Positions 1-11,500 of a stretch of DNA of 64,000 nucleotides are shown here, piece by piece; the first letter of the stretch is position 1, and each line of letters opens with the position of its first letter. The notes under the pieces were generated by a model. It was not told the DNA's origin and made no database searches. It saw only the letters and a program-made list of their open reading frames with translations. The stretch is from Spisula solida (Eukaryota; Mollusca; Bivalvia; Venerida; Mactridae), in NCBI GenBank assembly GCA_947247005.1, contig OX365952.1:5726501-5790500 (forward strand), written 5' to 3'. The position numbers and the translations under genes were made by a program.

Positions 1-1050
1 AATTTTTGTGTGGGTATTTTGTGGATGTGGATTAATTGGCAATTCCATGAGTAGTAAATAAAAAAATTTGTGGAATTAAAAATTTGGCAAGAACATCCAC
101 TGTTATGGATTTTTTCTCACATACAATCATAGATATTTGATTTTGTGGTATTTTAGTTATCCATGGAATCCATGAAATTTAATCGCCCACATATAGCAGT
201 ATTAATGATTTTATAGTAATTGATTTTTTGATAAAGTGCATTAAGATTATATAACCCAATTAGTGCCAATTAACATGCATAGTAATAAAATTATTTGAAA
301 TGTTGAAGTCTTCAGTTTTCTTTCCTAAGTTAGTTTTAGACGATTACAAATCTCAAGTCCCACAGTGACTGGTATTTCAGTACTGAGTCACATTATCCTG
401 ACGCTGGGCAAACCAGCAGTTACTAACAATGCCGAGTGTCAAGCAAGGGACCACTCCAATCAGTAGCATTTTTGATGACCTGTTTTCTTTTGGATCAACT
501 TTGTTTTAAACAAAAACATCCGAAACATTCACAGAAATCGCTGACATTTTGTGTACCATACAGAGTACCGATATCCTACACAGTGACCTCCCCTTGTTCC
601 CATTTGTAGAGATCAGGCCCCGATCTCCCGAAGCATCTCAATCTGAGCAAGATTGCATCTCAAATACTGTACTATCTCTTTGTGTTAATATCAATGCGAG
701 TATTGGCTCATATTTTGCATCACTAAACAGAAATATTATTGTGAGTTTATTACAGTATTTTTTCAAGAGCTGAAGCTTCAGGTTTATTACTAATTCCGAC
801 TCTGATTTTAGCAAAATCTCAATGAGTTGTGATTTCTACTTGAGATGGGGAGATCCGGGCCTGTGCTGCCAATAGCATGATCTGCACATACATGCTGGAA
901 ACTAATGACATTGAAAGAAAATAGCCGAGGTTATCCAATTTTTGTGTCATATCTCATGTACGCTGTAATTCATCACTTATTGACAATTACTCAATTTTAG
1001 ACCATTCCATGTCACAGCAGATCATACTCTTCTATGAACATTTGATAACA
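1..1050. other. 3' flank of the NWD-like gene, no gene recognised
   Basis: AT-rich sequence with no supported ORF or RNA gene. A piece of a dispersed repeat lies at about 590-880 and is related to 56450-56790 (shared stretches include atctcaatc-agagc and tgatttctac-ttgagatg). A minus-strand AATAAA (plus-strand tttatt) occurs further in, at 1245-1250, as a possible polyadenylation signal for the gene, though it is about 1 kb past the stop. Confidence 0.4.
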
Positions 1051-1131
1051 ATGTCGATTTTCCTCCACATGTGGAGAATTGTCGATTTTCCTCCACATGC
1101 GGAGAATTGTTGATTTTCCTCCACATGCTGA
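1051..1131. repeat. Three tandem ~29-bp units with TCCACATGTGGA palindrome
   Basis: The unit gattttcctccacatgtgg recurs three times, ending in gagaattgt. A related single copy is in intron 29 near 3103-3127. The first copy contains the 12-bp palindrome TCCACATGTGGA; later copies are mutated at one or two positions. Confidence 0.7.
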
Positions 1132-1429
1132 GTAGTAACTAATTTGTCAGCAGCATTGTAAGATAAGTAAAAGCAATGTTATAAAACCTGATTTCATGTT
1201 CGACAGTCAATATAGAAAACATCAGCCATGTAGTATGAAAGTAGTTTATTGTTAACAACTACATGTACGTGAAGTGAAATAAATGTATATAAATAAACTA
1301 TGCAATGGTTGAGCAATAAGAGATCACAGAATTCATATGTATATATTTATAGAGAGATAATATTGATAAATAGTAAACTAGAATGGTTTTGACACAAAAA
1401 CGTCGTCTCCCACTAGGGGCCATAACTTA

Positions 1430-1699
1430 CTGTAAATCACTATTTTTTCGCGAGAGTTTTATTTTCGCTAATATTCGCGAGGGTTGTTAACACGCGAAAT
1501 CATGATAAGCAGATGTTGATAAATATGCTTGAAGCATATAGCGTCTGTAAACTCGCGAATTATATATTTTCGGCGTTACAAATTCGCGAATTGGACATTT
1601 TCAATGACGCGAATTCAACATTCTCGCGAAAAATAAAATTTTGATTTTTTTCGGTAAAATCGCGAAATAAAGGTTACGCGAAAATTAAGTGATTTACAG
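1430..1699. mobile_element. MITE with CTGTAAATCACT termini and CGCGA-rich interior
   Basis: The left end CTGTAAATCACTATTTTTTC and the reverse complement of the right end CTGTAAATCACTTAATTTTC form an imperfect ~23-bp terminal inverted repeat. It is flanked by TA on the left and CA (mutated TA?) on the right. The 270-bp body carries about nine CGCGA motifs. A second copy of the family is at 56839-57347. Confidence 0.75.
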
Positions 1700-2115
1700 C
1701 ATTCCAGCAAAAATAATCTGACTTCAAATTCCCAAGGGTTGGTACTCAGTATTCATGTGAAGTTTCATTGAGATCTGACTAATGGTTGAAGAGAACAAGC
1801 ACGGACAAACTTAGTGACATCCAGTCAGATAGACTGCATCAATCAAGCACAAAATCAGTATGTCTCACCCACTTTGATAATTTGTGGGAGACATACATAT
1901 TTTTACAAATAATGTATGTGTGTGAAATTCATCATTCAATAAACACACGCTGCATGGTCATATAAGACTTGGTGTGCTAATAGAATTTGATTACTGTGCA
2001 AGTGTTGTTTAAGTAAGTGTTGTGGGATTATGGGAGGATTTCACAAATTCCTCTTGCGTATTAATTTCCGTCTACAAATAATACTAGTACTACAAAGAAA
2101 TAAGTAAATGCTAAC

Positions 2116-2317
2116 ATTTCCACACATTATCGGAATGTCTTTGCGGCCTGCAGAAATATCCAATTTAATTCCTTCCACTGATTCCTGATTCAAATGACAT
2201 TGGATCGCAATAAGAAGTTGATTGTCAGAAGCCAATGTTACTAATATGTGTATGTTTTGAGATTCCATGTCTTCATCGTCACCCGCTTTATCATCTTAAA
2301 CTTCTTTGGCTTCTTTG
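2116..2317 (-). pseudogene. Possible out-of-frame continuation of the NWD-like C-terminal exon
   Basis: Shifted one base from exon 30, the minus strand reads NKEAKEV, a TAA, then DDKAGDDEDMESQNIHILVT, LASDNQLLIAIQCHLNQESV and EGIKLDISAGRKDIPIMCGN. The first part repeats the KEVKDD pattern of the tail with TAA where AAA (Lys) is expected, and the following stretch looks like folded protein. A possible donor AAT|gttagc lies at the left end. It is either former coding sequence now in the 3' UTR, or the true C-terminus disrupted by sequence errors. No further exon was recognised between 1 and 2115. Confidence 0.45.
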
Positions 2318-2526
2318 TTAGTCTGATGAGTTATCTTTGACTTCTTTGTCTTCTTTGTCATCTTTGACTTCTTTATCATCTTTGGCCTCTTTGTCATCAT
2401 CATCATCTGAATCTTCTTCATCACTGCTAACAATCTCGGGATCAGAGTCTGGGTCACCTGGTTCATCAGCTACCAGTTTACCGTTCATCTGTAGTGCCTT
2501 CAACTTGATAGGTTCATCAGACTCGG
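2318..2526 (-). CDS. NWD-like gene exon 30: acidic tail
   Basis: Acceptor is ctcatacattacag. It completes Pro: [20 protein letters not shown], then [20 protein letters not shown] and a D/K/E repeat of the type KEVKDDKE, closing with DNSSD and a TAA. The DNA is a GACAAAGA-type low-complexity repeat prone to length change. The acidic pattern and a further well-formed frame continue beyond the stop in another register (2041-2317), so this stop may not be the ancestral C-terminus. Confidence 0.78.
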
Positions 2527-5500
2527 CTGTAATGTATGAGTGTCTTTTCGTATTGCATTTATAAAACAAGTCAAATTAGATAATAAAATTTATAAACACA
2601 CCAATTTGATGATGATGCCTGTTTACTTTGAATGAGGTAACATCAAAGATTTATTAGACTATAGTATTTAATCATATTTATTTAATGGTCAAAATGAAAA
2701 ATCATGAGATTGGATGATGATTAATAGATCATAATATTATAAATTTGAAAATTATCCCTAACTTACGTATGGGTTTGAACAGATCGGGTATATCTCTGGA
2801 AGAAACTTGTCCATGTTGAATCTTCCAGAGTACAACAGCTGAGACAGTACCGGACTGAATGGATACAAAATATTCACCTCCACTTATCCAATGTAATCTA
2901 CTTATCTGAAATACAAGACGATACACTACAATAGTGAATTTCCAGACCCTGGTTTTCAATGTATATCTTTCTTTATACAATCTTCCTGTGAGTACTTGAC
3001 CATGATCCAGGCGGTTAGTGGGATTGATTTGTAACCCAGCGATTCAGATTTGATTTCTAGTCTCAGTAAGTCATACCCTTCCAAGAAAATTTGACCACAA
3101 TGTTGATTTTTCTCCACATGTGGATAAGTTGCTGGTTCCTGGTGGTAGGGTTCATAAGTACCAGTAAGAATATAGTCCAGGAAAATGGGTTAGGTGAATC
3201 ACTGAACAATTGTTGAGAAACATGTAAAACTTTACATGAACATGCAGGACACTCTGTCTCAAGGAGCTAGGTTAACATTCATAGCAAATATAAGCAAGAT
3301 TGGTCAATGGATGACAGAGTTATGGTCTGGACAAGCTTCAATTTGACCTTTAACCTCTAACTGTGACCTTGACCTTTGAGATAGGAACCTGGGGGTTGAG
3401 CATGACACTCCTTCTCATGGAGGTGAATATTCATATCAAATATAAGCAAGATTGGTCAAAGCATGACAAAGTTATGGAACGGACAAAATCAAAAGTACGC
3501 ACACGCACTTACGCACGCACATACACCAAAAGTGGCGCCTAAGTCTCTCTCACCGCCAGGGGGCTCAACAATAAAAATCTAAAGACTAAACGCATTATAT
3601 TGTACTTACAGTTTTGTCCAAGCTATAGGTTGCTATTTGTTTGCCAGATTCTTTGTCCCAGATCCGGATACAATCCTCTTCTAGAGTAGAACCATAACTG
3701 AGTATATAAGGTGATTGAGCATCCAACTGTAGATTCACAGAGGTTGTATGTCCTTCAAGTCGCTTCAGTAGTTTTCCTGGTAGTAAAAAACATGATATTA
3801 TTATTATACTCGTTGCATGAGTGGTTTTATTACAATCAACCAGCAAAGTTTGTCTTCAAATGAAATCCCTGTAGCTTAGGTAGGTCATGAACAACAATGA
3901 CACTGACATTGGCAACCGTCATGTTTGCCACAAGTATAGAAGTTGTCAGTGGCCAACAGCAGAACAATTTAGTAAATTTATATCTTAAGAAATAAAGAAC
4001 TCTGCGAACTTAAATTGCGCAAATCTTTTTTGCTGTAAATAGTGGGCTAGCTATGCACCTGAATTATGCAAAGGGATTTATTCCCAGACTCAAACGAAAT
4101 GTTCTACCCATCAACAGTGTGCCTCTGTAACTCAGTGGTAACCTGGGTTCAATATTATACAGGCGGAGGTGCTCATATGCCTGTTATATTTCAGCAGAAA
4201 GGTGACTCGGACAAATAAAGGCTATGCTCGACATTTAAAAAAATAAATTCTATCAAGTGTTTTCAAAATCCTTCAAATGTTTGAGAGACACAGAGCTGAC
4301 ATGATAGTGGGAAGAACGGACAGATGATTAGATCACTTTTGTGATTACCTCCCTTTGGGGGCAAAAACATGGCAGGGTAAAACAAATCAATACCAAATAC
4401 CAACAAACTACGTAATCATCCCTACCAGTGTGTACATCGTAAATACGGATAACATCATCATAGCATGTCATAATCAGTCTATTGTCGTCTAATTTATATA
4501 TACTATCCACAGACGTAGTTTTATCACTTTTGGCCGCAGCATAATTCTTCTGATATTGTACATCACACAATCTGAATATTTCCTCGCCTGAAACATAATT
4601 TGTTTTAAATCAAATACTACATTAAGGCCACAGTATTATTTATTTTTTGGTTTTATGGGAAATTTTAGAAAAAAATGGTTTCATGCGGAGAGAATTGATA
4701 TTTAAAGAGGGCCAAAGGGTCCAAGGTCCTTGGACCTGTCATAGTGTGAGTGATATAGGACACTTTGAATTATCTTGATATACTTTTAATTCCCTACTAT
4801 TGACAGTAAAATTTTCAAAAAAATTCCTTTAAACCTACAAATACTGTTAAATCAAAGCACTTATGGAAATTTTAAACCTATCATTGAATTTAAATTCTTA
4901 TTTATACTTTAGTGCCTATACATTGTGAACAGATATAGATTGTAGAAATTTGGTGACTTGAGAAAACAGTTTCCTTGTGTGCATTTTGTCAAGATGAATG
5001 ATCTCACTTGATAAGGTATCTTGATAAGCCCATTTCTGTAATTGAATTGTCTCCTAATTGGAAAAAAAATTAGTCATAAATAATTCATATAGTTGTGAAT
5101 TGATGTATTTATGGTGTAAAGGGTTAAAAGAATGATAAACACCTGTCATAATAGTGCATGCAAGCCCTGTGATTTGACCTAGTGACTTAGTTCTTGACAC
5201 AATATCGCACTTGACCTAGATTTTTTTAAGTTGATCATTGTGACAAAGTTTCATAAAGATTACGTCAAAATTATGACTCCACAAGGTTTTTTCTATGATT
5301 TGACCTTGTGACCTAGTTTTTTACCCTGAATGACCCAGTATCGAAGTTGACCTAGATTTTGTTGAGTTGATCATTGTGAACAAGTTTCATAAAGATAAGG
5401 TCCCAATTGTGACCTCTAGTGACTACACAAGAATTTTCTATGTTTTGACCTTGTGACCTAGTTTTTGACCCCAGTAAACCCAATATCAAACTTGACCTAG

Positions 5501-8500
5501 ATTTTGTTTAGATGATCATTGTGACCAAGTTTCATGAAGATTAGGCTAAAATTGTGACCTGTCGTGTCTACACAAGCAAATTGTTGATGGACGGACGAAG
5601 AGTGATCACAAAAGCTCACTCTGTCACTTTGTGACAGGTGAGCTAACAAGAGGGCCCAAAGGGCCCTAGGTCGCACACCTGTCGAACTTGTCCTAGATTT
5701 TGTTGAGATGATCATTGTGACCAAGTTTTATACAGATTAGGCCAATATTGTGACCTCTAGTGACTACACAAGGTTTTTCTATTATTTGACCTTGTGACAT
5801 AGTTTTTGACCCCGGATGACCTGACATCAAACTTGATCTAGATTTTGTTGAGATGATCATTGTGACTAAGTTTCGTAAAGATCAGGCCAAAACTGTGGCC
5901 TCTAGTGACTACACAAGGCTTTTCTATGATTTGACCTTGTGACCTAGTTTTTGACCCCGGATGACCCAATATCAAACTTGACCTAGATTTTGTTGTGGTG
6001 ATCATTGTGACCAAGTTTCGTAAAGATTATGCTAAAACTGTGACCTCTAGTGACTACATAAGGTTTTTCTATGATTTGACCTTGTGACCTAGTTTTTGAC
6101 CCCGGATGATCCAATATCAAACTTGACCTAGATTTTGTTGAGATGATTATTGTGACCAAGTTTCATAAAGATTAAGTCAAAATTGTGACCTCTAGTGACT
6201 ACACAAGGTTTTTCTATGACTTGACCTAGTGACCTAGTTTTTGACCCCAGATGACCCAATATCAAACTTGGCCTAGATTTTGTTGAGGTGATCATTGTGA
6301 CCAAGTTTCATAAAGATTAGTGTGTACACAAGCCAATTGTTGACGGACGACGGACGAAGAGTGATCACAAAAGCTCACTCTGTCACTTTGTGACAAGTGA
6401 GCTAAAAACAGAAGTACATACGACGTTCTATATCCCACATGGCACAATGGTCAACATCATCCGACTTGTATCCCATGCCTGGTAAAGGTTTATCAAGGTT
6501 GAAGAGCAGTCTAGTACCTTCGTCGTTGATCCATTTATGAAAACCAAAGAAATCTCCATACTCATCACCTGTATTATAAAAGGTCAAGGTTGTTTATTAG
6601 TTAGTGTCCTCCACTATTAAAAAGGCAAAATTAAGTAAAATATCAAAGTTTTTCATTAAGATGCTTTATTAAGTTTATAAGGTAAAGTAATGAAAAGCTT
6701 TTGTTTATTAGATTCACCACTATTTAAAGGGCCAGTCCATTTGACTTATGAGACACCTATCTTTCATACTTCCCGAATCCCTTAATTCTCATATTGCTAG
6801 GCCCCTTGCAGAGATCGGCCCAAGGTAACCATTCTTTAACTAGCTGGCGGCTCACCAACGAACTGCATGACCGCATCAGTTCTAATTCAGCTTCTAAATA
6901 CCTGGCCAGCTAAATTATCGCCAACAATATTGTCACAGACTATTGTAACATACCTGCTTCTATGTTGTACATGTGTTTCTGATTCACCAAGTCATATAGA
7001 ATCAGCGGACCCTCATCCGTCTGCGCACACACCACAGTTCCTGTACAATTCACCTGTATAATGTATCAACAAAAAGTGTGTAAGTATATTGTCCCCTGTA
7101 TAATGTATCAACAAAAATATCAATCCGACATTTACAGCTGAATATATTCCGGTGGAAGTCATGTCCACAAAAACTGGTTCAGTCAACCAAGGGTCATAAT
7201 CTGTTGAAATGTTGGATTGCGTTACATGGCTTTGAAAATGTAAGGTGTTTATGATCGTAAGCATGTATGTCAAGTTTGAAAGCAATGGCTTGATGGACTT
7301 CAAAAATATTTGTGTTTCAACAATTTGAAAGTTTTGGTTAACATTTTCCGACGGATGAACAGGCGGACAGACAGGACAATCACTATATGACTCCTGCATG
7401 AGTAGATGCCGGGCATAACAGGGTTTTTATGCAGAATGTATACTTTTTTTAGTTTGACAGCTGACATATTGTCTATATTAATAATCCAGGTTGTATATTA
7501 TAAATTTGTCAGTGGAAAGTATCACGAAGACGCTCGAGGTCACAGTAATTCAAACACACATCAAAAGGACCGATATTGCATGATTTGCTTGCGAAAATTT
7601 ATATATTCGATGCAAGAATCTTGTAATATATTTGTGCATAAAGGTCAAGATTATGTCATATTGTCCGTGCTATACTATTGGAGTAAATTATTGTAAAATA
7701 CTTACAGTAAATGAATCAATAATCTGTTCCTGTCCGGCTTTCAGAAAGTATAAAACTCTTCCTGTTGTGATGTCATAAACTTTGAGGTTCTTTTGACTCT
7801 TAGTTAAACATACCAACTCTGAAACATAATTTTTTAGTATTCAGTTTATCAAGTCACAACCCGAACACCTAAAAACTCTAAGTCTATTGGAAAACAGTTT
7901 GTAAAACAAGTTTCCAATAGCTGAGCTCTTCAAAATACTATGTCTATTGGTTAACATTTTGTAAAATGAGTTTTCAATGGATGAGCACTTGAAAATACCA
8001 AGTCTAATGGTCAGTAATTTGTAAAACAAGTTTTCATTGGCTGAGCTCATTAAAATGCAATGTCTATTGGTCATTGGTTTGTAAAACAAGTTTTCATTGG
8101 CTGAGCTCATTAAAATGCAATGTCTATTGGTCATTGGTTTTAAAAAACAAGTTTTCATTGGATGAGCAACGGTTGCCAAGTAAATATAAACATACTCCAC
8201 TTACTGTCTGGTTTTATAAAAACATAATCCTTATTGCGTTTAGGAAAATATCCATGTAGTTCTACAGGCTCCTCCATTGTGTCGAGGTTGATGATATATC
8301 CTTTCCTTCTGTCAACCAGCATCAGTATACGTGTATCATCCAGGGCATATAGTGCACCCATGTTTTCCTGCATTCAATATAAAAATAGAAGGGTTTTAAC
8401 ACAAAAAATGTCTACCACAAAGAGTCATAACATTGGCAAAATCATCCAACCCAAAATTCCTGAAAATATGCCTAACTAGGCTTGGTACCAAGTATTCATG

Positions 8501-11500
8501 TGAAAGTTTCTTTGAAATCTAACCAATAGCTATAGGAGAACAAGACTAAGTGTGGACAAACCTCCTACATTACAGCTTCGTAAAACTCAAATAACCCATG
8601 TAAAAGGGCAATAACTCTGCACTGATTGCTGGGTCAATGAATATAATAAGCCTATATAATTGGTTTATACCGTTATAGTGGACTCGACCACTGTGTCACT
8701 ATCTTGTTATCACAAAGTTTTATTCCAGGTATATAGATTTGATCAACTTATACTTACAATGATCAGGTAAATAGATTTGACCTAGATATACTTACAATGT
8801 TTCTCATTCTGACATATTTCTGTTTGATGACATCGTACACACCCAGTTTACCAACATTATCCTTGACCTCACCTTTCACATGAACATATTTGGTATTCTC
8901 TAGAGCCTCAATTCGACTGAAATAACATTAACATGGTTAACAAAGCCAGTGTCATATCAGTCACACCATTGGTGTATAAGTGGATAATGCTCTTGACTAC
9001 CAATCCGGAGGTCATTGGTTCAAATTTCGGACGGGGCACTGGAAATTTCAGAAACACATTTCAGTGTTTCCCACCCAACTAGATAAGTAACTATTTGGTA
9101 ACCCTGTGGTTATCCAGTGTGTATCTGTGCTCTAAACCGGGCATATTAAAAATCCAAGAAGTCTGTACAGAAACAGCTAGGGTATCCCACCCGGATTCCT
9201 TGTATCACATATCTGTCTCTTCTACTTGCTGTCCCTTCAGCAAAACACAGGACCCCATTGGAAATAAGTGCTTGCAATGTTATAGGTTATCCTTGACTGA
9301 AAGGTCTAAATAATTACAACATATATACACCCGAAAATAAATTATACAGTTACAGCCATGCTACTACCAATGTTACAACTATGGATAACTTACGAGATTT
9401 TGCCGATATTTTCCAGCTCTGATGTTGTGTTACTTTCGATCTTTTTTTGTTTTTCTCTAGTTCGGTCCCAGATTCGTAAATTACTGTCATCAGCAATGGT
9501 AACCACTATCTTCATGTCAACAGTTTTCCCATTAATCACATCTTTACTATGTTCCAATGTATCAACTACCTGCATAAATGTAAAAATAAAGTAAAACCTC
9601 AATAAGGCATCAAAAAAATGGTTTGTTTTGCTCTTAATTATTTTAGAATTTCAGAAATTGGAAAAAAAAATTGATTTCTTAGAACAGTTCTTTGTATTAG
9701 GAAATTTTATAAACATGCAAAATTGGCCAAATTATCCATGTTGCTAACTGAACAACTAATACCCTAATAGTAATTAACTTGTCAAAGATGTGATAGTTAA
9801 GTTACCTGTAAAGTGTCGGTATCAAAGAAAATCAAGTCAGTTCCATCGTTAACATACATGAATTGTCCATCTGGCGAAAAGTTCAAAGACCTAAAATTCC
9901 TGTCTTCATTTCCTGTAGATTATAAATAAAACATCTTATTTATGATTATCACATGTCGAGGGCACGGTGCAAAACTATGGTAACAACATTATTTTGAGGT
10001 TAGTTTTTCAAGGCTTAAGTCTGGTGAAAAATCAGGTTGCCCCCCCCACTTGAGGAAACATAATCATGTGGGGCAAACATAACCCTTAAGAAAGAAAGAG
10101 CTTTAAAAATACTAGAACAATATTGACAGTTATTAATTTACTTGAATGAACATATGACACTAATTTAAGGGCAATGCATCTATTTAGTACTTTCCAAGAT
10201 ACTTCAGAAGTTATTGGCAACCAAATGAATTTTTTTTTGAAAAGTCTATGAAAAAACAATGGGTTTGAAGACCAATCTAAATTCAAGGCATTTAATTGGT
10301 TAATTCTAAATCAGAGATGAAAAACTGCCAATCAGATAATCGAATTTGTGAAACAGGCTGCAAAGTCATTATTTCATATACCATGGTACTAATGATTATA
10401 ATCAATATGAATTACACCATGTAACTTACCTGGTATACTTCGTAATCTATGTCCCTCAAAATCAGCGAATACGACTTCACTGGTGTATATGGTTGTGTAA
10501 GCGAGGAATTTCTCGCCGGGTTCAATCGTAACAACTTCCACCTCATGTTCAACATCGTCACCGTCTTCATCCTTGAAGATTTCAAAACCTCGGAACTTCT
10601 TTTGAAATGTCATAGTTTGAAGGTCAAGGACGGTGATAAAGATCTGGTTGTCGTCACACACGGCGAGATAGTTCTCTCGACCTGATTGTAAAAATAAAAC
10701 ATATAGATAGACGGAAATATGTGATATAACAAGCAAATTATAATATTGAATTTTGTTTTAAAAAAAAGGATTTTTTAAAAATTCATTGGCGCTTTGTCAA
10801 GATATAAAGGAAGATAGAGAGAAATCTTCAGTTGCATCTTCATGATGATGATGATTCTAATTACGCAAGTCTTAGCCGATGTGTTCACGTAAAAATACTC
10901 AATAAATTTTGAAATAATTTATGCCTTTTGGGATATCTATATTATAATATTAATCATAAACTAAGAATATATAATTATTTGAAATAAACGAGGTAATTAA
11001 ACGTGAAGGGGTCTGAAAAAAGAAAAGAAATCTTCAGAGGTACATAGTAGTTTCTTTTAAAAGACTTACCATGTGGAATACTCATGGAACCAAACTTCAT
11101 TTTCTCTGGATGCGCTTTCAGTTGCAGTTTAGGAGTATCGTCGTTCAAGTTGCAGACGGCGTAGAATTGTGAGGTGAAGAGAAACAATAAAGACTTGCCT
11201 TTTCCAGCCACACAGAATACTGTTTGGTTAAATGTCTTAAGGTTAACAGGTAACGCCAAAAACCGAATACCTAGAAAAGTAATTACAGGTTCAGACAATT
11301 ATACAGTGCATAAAAAGTATGGTAAATATTTATATGGTAATATTGGCCCTATAGCGCTCACCTGATAACTAGCAATTAGTTGCAAACTGGACCTAGATTT
11401 CATAAAGTTACACATTGTGGCCAAGTGTCATTAATATCACCTTAAAAATGTGATCTCTAGAGTGTAAACAAGGCTATTCTTTGATGTGACCTAGTTTTTT

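Noticed and set aside
2337..2564. Plus-strand Ser/Leu-rich ORF
   Set aside because: It is the antisense shadow of the acidic coding repeat in exon 30.
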